Both the position numbers and the translations under genes were made by a program. This document shows positions 25,441 to 33,314 of a stretch of 64,000 nt of DNA, piece after piece. This DNA is from Rhynchopus sp. YZ270_cl-10 (Eukaryota > Euglenozoa > Diplonemea > Diplonemida > Diplonemidae). Below the pieces are notes generated by a model, which was not told where the DNA came from, ran no database searches, and saw only the letters and a program-made list of their open reading frames with translations. The DNA lies in assembly GCA_964035575.1 (NCBI GenBank), contig OZ037865.1:62001-126000 (forward strand), read 5' to 3'. Positions within the stretch are counted from its first letter, which is position 1. Each line of letters begins with the position of its first letter.

Positions 25441-26905
25441 TTTTTCAAAATATTTCTCAGTTAGACATTGTGTGATGCTCGGATCTGACCGTACGACCCC
25501 GCAATTGACTCAGATGTGCTCAAATACCCCATATACCCAAGAAAAATGCATTTTAGAGTGAAAATAAGGTTCGTACAGAGGTCATATGCCTGTGTACAGG
25601 TAAATTTGCCTGTAACCCCAATGTTTGAGCACCAGCTAAGTTGTAGAGAGGGCCTGATACTCGGATTTGACCGTGCAACCCCGCAATTGACTCAGATTGG
25701 CCCAAAAACCCTATATTCCCAAGATTTATGCATTTTCGTGCATATTTGAGGTATTTAGATATGGTTCTATGCATTTTACACCAAAATACAGGTGTTTGTT
25801 GCACCTGTAAAATTTGAGACATTATGTGATGCTCTAATCTGATCGTGCGACCCCGCAATTGACTCAAAAGTGCCCAAAAACCCCATATACCCAAGATTTT
25901 TGCATTTTCGTGCATATTTGAGACATTTCCATATGATTATTAGCCATTTTACCCAAAATACAGGTGTTTGTTGCATAGCTAAAATTCTAGACATTGTGTG
26001 ATGCTCGGATCTGAGCGTACGACCCCGCAATTGACTCAGATTGGCCCAAAAACCCTATATACCCAAGATTTCTTCATTTTCGTGCGTATTTGAGACATTC
26101 AGATATGGTTATATGCATTTTACACCAAAATACAGGTGTTTGTTGCATATTTGAAATTCTAGACATTGTGTGATACTCGGATCTGATCGTACGACCCCGC
26201 AATGAACTCAGATGTGCCCAAAAACCCCATATTCCCAAGATTTTTGCATTTTCGAGCATTTTTAAGCTACTTACATATGGTTATAAGCCATTTTCCCCAA
26301 AATAGACATGTTTGTTGCATAGTTGAAATTCTAGGTATTGTGTGATGCTCGGATCTGATCGTGCGACCCCGCAATGAACTCAGATTGGCCCAAAAACCCT
26401 ATATACCCAAGATTTCTTCATTTTCGTGCACATTTGAGGTATTCAGATATGGTTGTATGCATTTTACACCAAAATACAGGTATTTGTTACAGGTAAAATT
26501 CTAGACATTATGTGATGCTCTAATTTGATCGTGCGACCCCGCAATGAACTCAGATGTGCCCAAAAACCCCATATACCCAAGATTTTTGCATTTTCGAGCA
26601 TATTCTAATTGCTTAGATAGGGTATAAAGGCATTTTGCCCACAATTTTGCGACATTTTACCGATTAGGACACTTCTGATGCTCCAATCAAATCGTCCGAC
26701 CCCGCAATGGATTCAGAATGGCCCAAAAACCCTGTGTTCCCAAGATTTTTGCACTTTTGAGGGTTTCTGACATCCTTAGATAGGATAAAGAGGCATTTTC
26801 AGGTATTTTGATAAACGGACATTTTGTCTATTAGGATATGTGTGATGCTCAGATTGATTCATCTGACCTCATAATGTATTCAAGAGCCCCTAAATATGCC
26901 ATTTT
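25441..26905. repeat. ~170-bp satellite array
   Basis: About nine units with a period of 170-185 bp. Core of each unit: gtgtgatgctcggatctga, cgtacgaccccgcaattgac, tcagattggcccaaaaaccc and tatacccaagatttttgcat. Divergence rises towards the right end. No gene inside. Confidence 0.92.
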
Positions 26906-26994
26906 CCCAAAAATTTCTCACTTTTGACAATTTTGAAGATCTTCAGAAAGAGTGAGGAGACAAAAAAATGAGAAAAATCTGAAAAAGTCAAAAT

Positions 26995-27070
26995 ATATTA
27001 TCTGTCTCAGGTGTTGAACCCGGGACCGAAAGAATATCGGACCACGGTACAACACACTAGGATTTTCTGA
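26995..27070 (-). pseudogene. tRNA-like relic
   Basis: Minus strand contains CGGTCCCGGGTTCAACACC, a T-arm/B-box-like stretch, but the 5' half does not fold as a tRNA. Flanked by satellite. Low confidence; could be a SINE fragment. Confidence 0.35.
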
Positions 27071-27149
27071 CGCAAGTATTTTTTTAGTTTTTTATGGATG
27101 CGCACAGCTAAGAACCGGTCTGACAATTTAAATCTATTTTTCGGTGTAT

Positions 27150-27209
27150 TTATCCAGTTGGTCACCCACGCCAGTACTATCCAGGCTTAGAGGTGTCTAA
27201 CTTCTCAGG
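27150..27209 (-). pseudogene. Partial 5S rRNA relic
   Basis: About 60 bp match the middle of the 5S gene (ccagttggtcacccacgcca, then gtactatccaggc) with several changes, then homology ends. Lies just upstream of the intact copy 3, in opposite orientation. Confidence 0.8.
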
Positions 27210-27262
27210 TAAAAACGGACTGTTAATAAGTCTTCCCAGCTTTTCTATCCAGACCTATTATT

Positions 27263-27381
27263 GGATTCGGCCATACTCTGGTGAATACACCTCATCCCGC
27301 CTGATTTGAGAAGTTAAGCACCAGCAGGCCTGGATAGTACTGGCGTGGGTGACCAGCTGGGAAGTCCGGGTGCTTGAATCC
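27263..27381 (+). rRNA. rrn5: 5S rRNA, copy 3
   Basis: 119 nt, same as copies 1 and 2, followed by T5. It heads a unit 5S - Pol III-type element - RNA Y, with about 50 bp between 5S and the element. Confidence 0.97.
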
Positions 27382-27430
27382 TTTTTACTTTTCTTCTGTT
27401 GTGTTAGGTGTGTGGTTTTGAGGATGTCCA

Positions 27431-27468
27431 GACCCTGACCCATCTCCAACAAGACGACCCTGTCTTGT
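27431..27468 (+). promoter_or_regulatory. Pol III-type upstream element of RNA Y copy 2
   Basis: CCTGACCCATCTCCAACAAG then ACGACCCTGTCTTGT, last base 23 nt before the first G of RNA Y. Confidence 0.8.
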
Positions 27469-27491
27469 ATTCCGATGTTTGCTGTATGTTT

Positions 27492-27820
27492 GGGTGCTAA
27501 GTTAGTGTGCTACTTCGAAACCAAACAACTCGTTCAGCAACAACAAAAACTTGAAAAAGACATTTCTTCTGAGAAAATTCTTTTACAATTTTGTGTGAAG
27601 ACCGGTCATGTTGCGGGCCCGATGTGGCCTGCGACGGACTACTCTCATATGATAGTAAATCCCGTACAATCTGTACAGAATATTACCATGACGATATTAT
27701 TCTTACATTCGTGTAAACTAATCTTCCGATTGCGTTCTATTTCACACTTCAAAAATTAGAACTGGATGTGGGATTGCCAGTTTACTGGTGGTCCCGATCC
27801 AGCACACAACGCAAGCACCC
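27492..27820 (+). ncRNA. RNA Y copy 2: unidentified structured Pol III-type RNA, ~329 nt
   Basis: Homologue of 16948-17269 with many substitutions, yet stems persist: GGGTGC/GCACCC, GTGTGC/GCACAC, GGGCC/GGCCT (G-U), GTACA/TGTAC and CTGGAT/ATCCAG. Loops and linkers (for example ACCAAACAACTCGTTCAGCA) are the best conserved primary sequence. T8 follows at 27823. The two diverged copies with preserved pairing suggest both are, or recently were, functional. Confidence 0.75.
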
Positions 27821-27936
27821 AATTTTTTTTGCCCACCCAGCACCCGTCCACAGGCCATGTGTGCACCAGTGACTGCAAACCCACAAACCCCAAGTTAGGT
27901 TGTAAAGGTCTGAAAGGAAAGCTCTGAAAAAAACCT

Positions 27937-28008
27937 AGGCCGCTGTGGGGATTGAACCCACGACCCCATCATTACGGATGATGTGCTCTACCACTGAGCT
28001 AAACAGCC
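27937..28008 (-). tRNA. trnT-CGU: tRNA-Thr(CGT)
   Basis: Acceptor GGCTGTT/AGCGGCC, anticodon stem CATCA/TGATG with loop TCCGTAA, T arm GTGGG-TTCAATC-CCCAC. Confidence 0.94.
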
Positions 28009-28082
28009 ACATTTTAGGGAGCAAGGTGTGAAAGCTCTGAGAACCAATTTACACAGGAGGAAACAAATCAGAAAAAAAACTG

Positions 28083-28154
28083 TGGACCCTGAGAGGTTCG
28101 AACTCTCGGCCTCCCGTATGCGGAACGGGCGCTCTTCCACTGAGCTAAGAGCCC
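28083..28154 (-). tRNA. trnA-CGC: tRNA-Ala(CGC)
   Basis: Acceptor GGGCTCT/AGGGTCC, anticodon stem CCCGT/ACGGG with loop TCCGCAT, T arm GAGAG-TTCGAAC-CTCTC. Confidence 0.94.
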
Positions 28155-28231
28155 CACAATTATGATGCTTCTATAAAACAACAAGCTTTGGGCGGAAATA
28201 GGTTTTAGATGATCACACAACGAAGAAAAAG

Positions 28232-28313
28232 TGACGAGGGTGAGGTTTGAACTCACGCCCCCGAAGAGACTACGACCTGAACGTAGCGCCTTAGACCACT
28301 CGGCCACCTCGCC
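28232..28313 (-). tRNA. trnL-CAG: tRNA-Leu(CAG)
   Basis: Type II tRNA: acceptor GGCGAGG/CCTCGTC, anticodon stem CTACG/CGTAG with loop TTCAGGT, variable arm TCTCTTCGGGGGC. Confidence 0.95.
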
Positions 28314-28434
28314 TTACTAGGCTCCTTCGTTAAAAATTTTTTCACCATTGCGGAGGTATGAAGGAAATTTTTGATGTGTGCTCTGTACATTTCAAAAGAC
28401 CCCCTTCAAAGAAAAGAAGATGGAGAGAAAGCAT

Positions 28435-28507
28435 GGCGCTATAGCTCAGTGGTTAGAGCGCTCGCCCAGTAAGCGAGAGGTCGAGGGTTCGATCCCCTCT
28501 AGTGCCT
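28435..28507 (+). tRNA. trnT-AGU: tRNA-Thr(AGT)
   Basis: Acceptor GGCGCTA/TAGTGCC, anticodon stem CTCGC/GCGAG with loop CCAGTAA, T arm GAGGG-TTCGATC-CCCTC. Confidence 0.95.
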
Positions 28508-28591
28508 TGTTTTTTGTTCACTGTTCTATTTCTAGTCCGTTGTTAGGTCACAAACAACCTGTTCACATGTTGTCCACCATGACTCAGTATT

Positions 28592-28710
28592 GGATTCGGC
28601 CATACTCTGGTGAATACACCTCATCCCGCCTGATTTGAGAAGTTAAGCACCAGCAGGCCTGGATAGTACTGGCGTGGGTGACCAGCTGGGAAGTCCGGGT
28701 GCTTGAATCC
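28592..28710 (+). rRNA. rrn5: 5S rRNA, copy 4
   Basis: 119 nt, identical in the stretches compared to the other copies, T5 terminator. Not followed by a Pol III-type element; satellite-like DNA begins within 60 bp. Confidence 0.97.
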
Positions 28711-28739
28711 TTTTTACTATTTTTTACTGAAGCACAAAG

Positions 28740-29340
28740 TTGTTCTGGATTGCTCACACAGGATCAAAAACGCGAAAACGTTGGGAATATGTGTTATTTG
28801 GGTGCTCCTGAATGCATTATGAGGTTGGACGATTTGATTGGAGCATCAGAAGTGCCCTGATCGATTTGGCGAAAATGACCCAGTAAACTGTCTTTTTTGC
28901 CTCTATTCTGCAATAGCAAAAATGGCCAAAAACGCAAAAACGTTGGGAAAATGGGTTATTTGGGCGCTCCTGAATGCATTGTGATGTTGTAACCACAAAT
29001 TGGAGTATCACACATATCCTCAGTGAAACATGGAATTTTCCCATTTTTCACCGGATATTTCGTAACAGCAAAAATGGTCAAAAACGCGAAAACGTTGGGA
29101 TAATGGGTTATTCGGCTGCTCCTGAATGCATTATGATGTTGTAAACGCAAATTAGAGCATCAGAAGTGTCCTAATCGAGGTGGCTAAAATGACCCAGCAA
29201 AATGTCATATTCACCGCTATTCTGCAATAGCCAGATCGTCAAAAATGGGAAACTAACGGGAAAATGGGATGTTTGGATGCTCCTGAATCCATTATGAAGT
29301 CGTAACCGCAAATTGGAGCATCACACATCATGCCCTAATC
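28740..29340. repeat. ~170-bp satellite variants
   Basis: Three to four units with gcgaaaacgttgggaa, gggttatttgggtgctcctg and gaatgcattatgaggttg. Related to the array at 25.4 kb and to 31.87-32.47 kb. No gene seen. Confidence 0.85.
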
Positions 29341-29416
29341 ACTTACTCCCAGTGAAAATTTATTTGGGATGTGTGGAATGTACAGGACTTCCCCCTGCAC
29401 AGCAAAAAGGCAATAA

Positions 29417-29498
29417 CGCGGACGGCAGGATTTGAACCTGCGCGGGCAGAGCCCAATGCATTTCGAGTGCACCTCCGTAACCACTTGGATACGTCCGC
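29417..29498 (-). tRNA. trnS-CGA: tRNA-Ser(CGA)
   Basis: Type II tRNA: acceptor GCGGACG/CGTCCGC, anticodon stem GTGCA/TGCAT with loop CTCGAAA, variable arm GGGCTCTGCCCGC, discriminator G. Confidence 0.95.
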
Positions 29499-29577
29499 TA
29501 CTGTTCCTTTGCAACTTCTGGAGGAGTCACGAAAGACGAGGAGAACTGAACAAGATTCATCGAACAAAAAAAGGCTT

Positions 29578-29650
29578 TGCTCCCGGCGGGGTTTGAACCC
29601 GCGATCCCAGGCTCATAAGACCTGTGCCTTAACCACTAGGCCACGAGAGC
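29578..29650 (-). tRNA. trnI-UAU: tRNA-Ile(TAT)
   Basis: Acceptor GCTCTCG/CGGGAGC, anticodon stem CAGGT/GCCTG with loop CTTATGA, T arm GCGGG-TTCAAAC-CCCGC. No intron, unlike many eukaryotic Ile(TAT) genes. Confidence 0.93.
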
Positions 29651-29676
29651 GTCGAGCCCTTTTATCCCTTGATAAG

Positions 29677-29747
29677 GCGACCGTGGTCTAGTGGCATGAT
29701 GGACCCCTCCCAAGGGTTCGACCCGGGTTCGATTCCCGGCGGTCGCA
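29677..29747 (+). tRNA. trnG-CCC: tRNA-Gly(CCC)
   Basis: Acceptor GCGACCG/CGGTCGC, anticodon stem GACCC/GGGTT with loop CTCCCAA, T arm CCGGG-TTCGATT-CCCGG. Confidence 0.93.
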
Positions 29748-29797
29748 TAGCCTTTTTTAAGCCGGGCATGTAGAAAACATTGTTGGAAGTAATTAGA

Positions 29798-29870
29798 AGC
29801 AGAGTGGCGCAGTGGTCAGCGCGGTGGGCTCATAACCCACAGGTCATAGGATCGAAACCTATCTCTGCTA
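29798..29870 (+). tRNA. trnMi-CAU: Initiator tRNA-Met(CAT)
   Basis: Starts with A1 paired to T72 (AGCAGAG/CTCTGCT), three G-C pairs flank the anticodon loop (GTGGG-CTCATAA-CCCAC), and the T loop is ATCGAAA. All three are hallmarks of eukaryotic cytosolic initiators. Confidence 0.96.
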
Positions 29871-29972
29871 GATAACCTTTTTCGATGAACCCATTTTTTT
29901 GACCTGAAAAAAATTTTTTGCACACCAAAAAAAAAGTTGGTCAGACCCTTGCCAACATCTCACTAAGTTTGG

Positions 29973-30045
29973 GCAGCTATCGTCTAGTGGTTAGGACGTC
30001 CGCCTTACACGCGGAAGATCGCTGGTTCAATCCCAGCTAGTTGTA
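29973..30045 (+). tRNA. trnV-UAC: tRNA-Val(TAC)
   Basis: Acceptor GCAGCTA/TAGTTGT, anticodon stem TCCGC/GCGGA with loop CTTACAC, T loop TTCAATC. Confidence 0.94.
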
Positions 30046-30137
30046 CTTTTCATTTTTGAATTTCCTTCACAATTTTTTACAGGTGGTGTTGACTGTGATG
30101 GGACACTTCCTTAAAGCGAGAAAAGAATATGAAACAA

Positions 30138-30210
30138 GCCCCATTGGCGCAATGGATAGCGCGTTGGACTTCTAATCCAAAGGTTGTGGGTTCGAGTCCC
30201 ACATGGGGTA
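30138..30210 (+). tRNA. trnR-UCU: tRNA-Arg(TCT)
   Basis: Acceptor GCCCCAT/ATGGGGT, D arm GCGC, anticodon stem TTGGA/TCCAA with loop CTTCTAA. No intron. Confidence 0.95.
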
Positions 30211-30298
30211 ATCCTTTTCTTTGTTTTTTATTTTTCAGATTCGGTGTGATTGAAGACTTTCTCTGGACGCATTCATTTTAAAAACAGGCTTCATTGTA

Positions 30299-30370
30299 TC
30301 CTCGGTAGTATAGAGGTCAGTATTTCCGCCTGTCACGCGGAAGACCCGGGTTCAATTCCCGGCCGGGGAA
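30299..30370 (+). tRNA. trnD-GUC: tRNA-Asp(GTC), second copy
   Basis: Same mature sequence as 8572-8643 on the opposite strand. Confidence 0.96.
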
Positions 30371-30473
30371 CTCTTTTTATGTGTTGTGTTTTCTTCTGTT
30401 TCTCTCTTTTTCTCCGTTTTGGTTGTCCTTTCTCATCGTTCTCATTTCATTTCTAATATAAATCTGTTGGCAA

Positions 30474-30555
30474 GGCAGGATGGCCGAGAGGTCTAAGGCG
30501 GAGGACTCAAGTTCCTTTCTCTTCGGAGGCGTGGGTTCAAACCCCACTCCTGTCA
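30474..30555 (+). tRNA. trnL-CAA: tRNA-Leu(CAA)
   Basis: Type II tRNA: acceptor GGCAGGA/TCCTGTC, anticodon stem GAGGA/TCCTT with loop CTCAAGT, variable arm with CTCTTCGGAGG, T arm GTGGG-TTCAAAC-CCCAC. No intron. Confidence 0.93.
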
Positions 30556-30664
30556 CACTTTTTTCCTTCTGTTGTCCAGAATCAATTTTTCAAGGAATCA
30601 GTTTTTTCACAATTTGTTTTTTCTGTCCACATTTTTTTGTGACACAAAATCTCGAAAAAAAGAG

Positions 30665-30736
30665 GGGCTCAGCAGGGAATCGAACCCTGGACCTCTCGCA
30701 CCCAAAGCGAGAATCATGCCACTAGACAACTAAGCC
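30665..30736 (-). tRNA. trnP-UGG: tRNA-Pro(TGG)
   Basis: Acceptor GGCTTAG/CTGAGCC, anticodon loop TTTGGGT. Near-identical to Pro(CGG) at 10652-10723, and about 10 bp of 3' flank (aaaaagaggg on the plus strand) is also shared. Confidence 0.94.
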
Positions 30737-30859
30737 TTCGTTTTGTACCCATATTCCCATTTTCTTCTGTCCAAAATTTTTTTTTTATTTTGACACAGTT
30801 TTGGGTTCTGGGTGGTGAATGCACACACCATCTCGTTTCTATGAACCATATAAATGTCA

Positions 30860-30933
30860 GCACCTATGGTCTAGTTGGTTATGACGCCTCGTTAACACCG
30901 AGGAGGTCTCCGGTTCAAACCCGGATAGGTGTA
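30860..30933 (+). tRNA. trnV-AAC: tRNA-Val(AAC)
   Basis: Acceptor GCACCTA/TAGGTGT, anticodon stem CCTCG/CGAGG with loop TTAACAC, T arm TCCGG-TTCAAAC-CCGGA. Confidence 0.94.
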
Positions 30934-31059
30934 CACTTCTTTTTGTGTGTTTGTTTTTTGGCCTTGTGTTGTCCATTTTTTTTGGGGTGAGCGCACATCC
31001 GCAAACACGTGTCATAATGCTAACGTTTGCGGCTGTGCTACTCTGCCTATTTTTTTGGA

Positions 31060-31510
31060 TTTGGTGAAAAATGGTACCAAAATCAAATCCCGGAGCGATC
31101 AGTTTTTGTTGCCGGAAGCACATGTGGAAATGGGTGGGAATTCCTTAACATTTCCGCATGTGCTTCCTTTTCAGTCCTTTCCATCTCGAACGAACTTTGA
31201 TCAGTGGGAACATGAAACAGACTGACAGGTTACATAGCGTCTCAGCTCAACCTGATTGCAGGCCAAAAAATAATTTTCGGCCAAAATTTTTTTTAAGTTT
31301 TTGTTGCCAGAAGCCATATGCTGAAACTTTGCACAGCACACAGTGAGCTGTGCGCCCACAACGGAGGGCCTGTTCTGTGCGCCCACAATGGGGGGGTGTT
31401 CTGTGCGCCCATATCGGGGTCTGCGCTGTGCACCCAACATACCAAAAAATTTTCGTCCAAAAAATTGGGATGTAGTAGCACAGCGCACTTTTCCAATGTA
31501 GTAGCACAGC
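31060..31510. repeat. Spacer with short inverted and gtgcgccca repeats
   Basis: An imperfect inverted pair ggaagcacatgtggaaatg / catttccgcatgtgcttcc (31114-31172) is followed by three to four ctgtgcgccca units (31340-31440). These resemble the gcgcacaggggg minisatellites in reverse orientation. A tandem tgtagtagcacagcgcac pair ends it. No gene seen. Confidence 0.65.
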
Positions 31511-31554
31511 GCACATTGAAAATTGTTATTAGAGTTGAGGGGAAAAAAGAGAAG

Positions 31555-31571
31555 TGCCTCCACCTGGGATT

Positions 31572-31620
<49 letters not shown>

Positions 31621-31627
31621 AAGAGGC
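31555..31627 (-). tRNA. trnF-GAA: tRNA-Phe(GAA)
   Basis: Acceptor GCCTCTT/TGGAGGC, anticodon stem TCAGA/TCTGA with loop CTGAAGA, T arm CCTGG-TTCAATC-CCAGG. Confidence 0.95.
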
Positions 31628-31705
31628 CTTGTTTTAGGGTATGCATATTTTTTACACGGCCAACATTTTTTGAACAGGTCAAAGTCAAAGTAGTAGAAAA
31701 AGTAT

Positions 31706-31778
31706 TGGTCGTGACAGGGCTCGAACCTGGGACCGTTGGCTTATTAGACCAATGCTCTACCGACTGAGCTACACGACC
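31706..31778 (-). tRNA. trnI-AAU: tRNA-Ile(AAT)
   Basis: Acceptor GGTCGTG/CACGACC, anticodon stem TTGGT/GCCAA with loop CTAATAA, T arm CCAGG-TTCGAGC-CCTGT. Confidence 0.95.
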
Positions 31779-31869
31779 GACAATAATGACGAAAGGAATC
31801 GCCAACCTGGGGTACGCACTATTTTTTTCTATTGTGCACAAAACTGTACATTTTTGCATGACATCATCT

Positions 31870-32475
31870 TACCGATGTTCCACAATAGCAAAATGGTCAA
31901 AAATGCGAAAACCTTGCGAAAATGGGTTATTTGGGTGCTCTTGAATCCATTATGAGGTTGAACGATGTGATTAGAGCATCAGAAGTACCCTGATCGAGTT
32001 GATGAAAATGACCCAGTAAACTGCCTATTGTACTGCCATTCCACAATGGCAAAAATGGTCAAAAAGGCGAAAACGTTGGGAAAATGGGTTTTTTGAGCTC
32101 TCCTGAATGCATTATGAGGTCAGAATCGCAAATTGGAGCACCAGAAGTGCCCTGATCGAGTTGGCGAAAATGACCCACTAAAATCACTTTTATGCCACCA
32201 TTCCACGAATGGCAAAATGTTCAAAAATGTGAAAACGTTGGGAAAACGGGTTATTCGGCTGCTCATGAAGCCATTATGAGGTCAGAATCGCCAATTGGAG
32301 CATCAGAAGTGTCCTGATAGAGTTGGTTAAAATGACCCACTAAAATGCCCATTGTACCACTATTGTGCAAGAGCAAAATGCTCAAAAATGTGAAAACGTT
32401 GGGAAAATGGGTTATTCGGATGTTCCTGAACGCATTATGAGGTCAGAATCGCCAATCGGACCATCACACACATCC
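31870..32475. repeat. ~170-bp satellite variants
   Basis: Four units with aaaatgggttattcgg, cattatgaggtcagaatcgc and gagcatcagaagtgccctga. They abut SD2 copy B directly at 32476. Confidence 0.88.
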
Positions 32476-32586
32476 TCATCGCTAAAAGACCCTCAAAATC
32501 ACAGGTACGACGCAATGGTGTCAGTTCATATTTTTGTGTGTTAACTGTCCCAACCAAAAAATAATCAACAAAATATGGCAAAAAAA

Positions 32587-32658
32587 TGGACATTGAGGGG
32601 TTCGAACCCTCGGCCTCCCGTATGCAGAACGGGCGCTCTACCACTGAGCTAAACGCCC
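32587..32658 (-). tRNA. trnA-UGC: tRNA-Ala(TGC), SD2 copy B
   Basis: Mature sequence identical to 2789-2860. Confidence 0.95.
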
Positions 32659-32771
32659 CTGATAAATGTCCCTCAAGGAGAGGTACTTGGGGCACGTTCT
32701 GTTCGTCTTTTTGTCAGTTTTTTTCAAGAACGCAACAAGCCTTGAAATTGACTCTTTCCTTTAAAACGAAT

Positions 32772-32843
32772 GCCCGCCTAGCTCAGCGGTAGAGCGTTGG
32801 ACTTTTAATCCAATGGTCGTGGGTTCGATCCCCACGGCGGGTG
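32772..32843 (+). tRNA. trnK-UUU: tRNA-Lys(TTT), SD2 copy B
   Basis: Mature sequence identical to 2974-3045. Confidence 0.95.
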
Positions 32844-33314
32844 CCTACTTTTTTGGATTGATTGGATTCTCTTTTTTGTGCTCATTTTCAGGATCTGGGG
32901 CGTTGTACTTCCTCAACTATGCTGACGTCGCCGATTTTTTAGAAAAAATTTGGTTTTTAAGGAACAACATTTACCCTGCGACACCTTGAAAAACAGGTGA
33001 TTTTTGCCTTTTTCAGTTGTGTGTGTGCAGTGCCGAATTCCCCAGGCTTGGTGAAAGTTGTGCCTCCAATACCCCTATGTGGGTTGGAAAAATCAAATAA
33101 AGATAAAATTTTGGCAGCCTGGGGGTGTGCTATGGTAAACAATTTGTGTGTGTAAAAATACCCCAAAAAAACACCCTAAAAATGGCGGTTTTTCGCCTAT
33201 TTTTGGGGGTCGCCTGAGCTATTTTTTTTATTGTTTTGGCTTTTCCTGGGACCTGAAAATAGGGTCCTGGGCCCAATATGTCCCAATGAGGCCATTGGAA
33301 TATTGATTTTTTCC

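Larger units (their letters stand above)
32476..32927. repeat. Segmental duplication SD2, copy B
   Basis: Copy of 2677-3127 with one or two base differences. Left junction lies in satellite, right junction in SD3. Confidence 0.95.
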
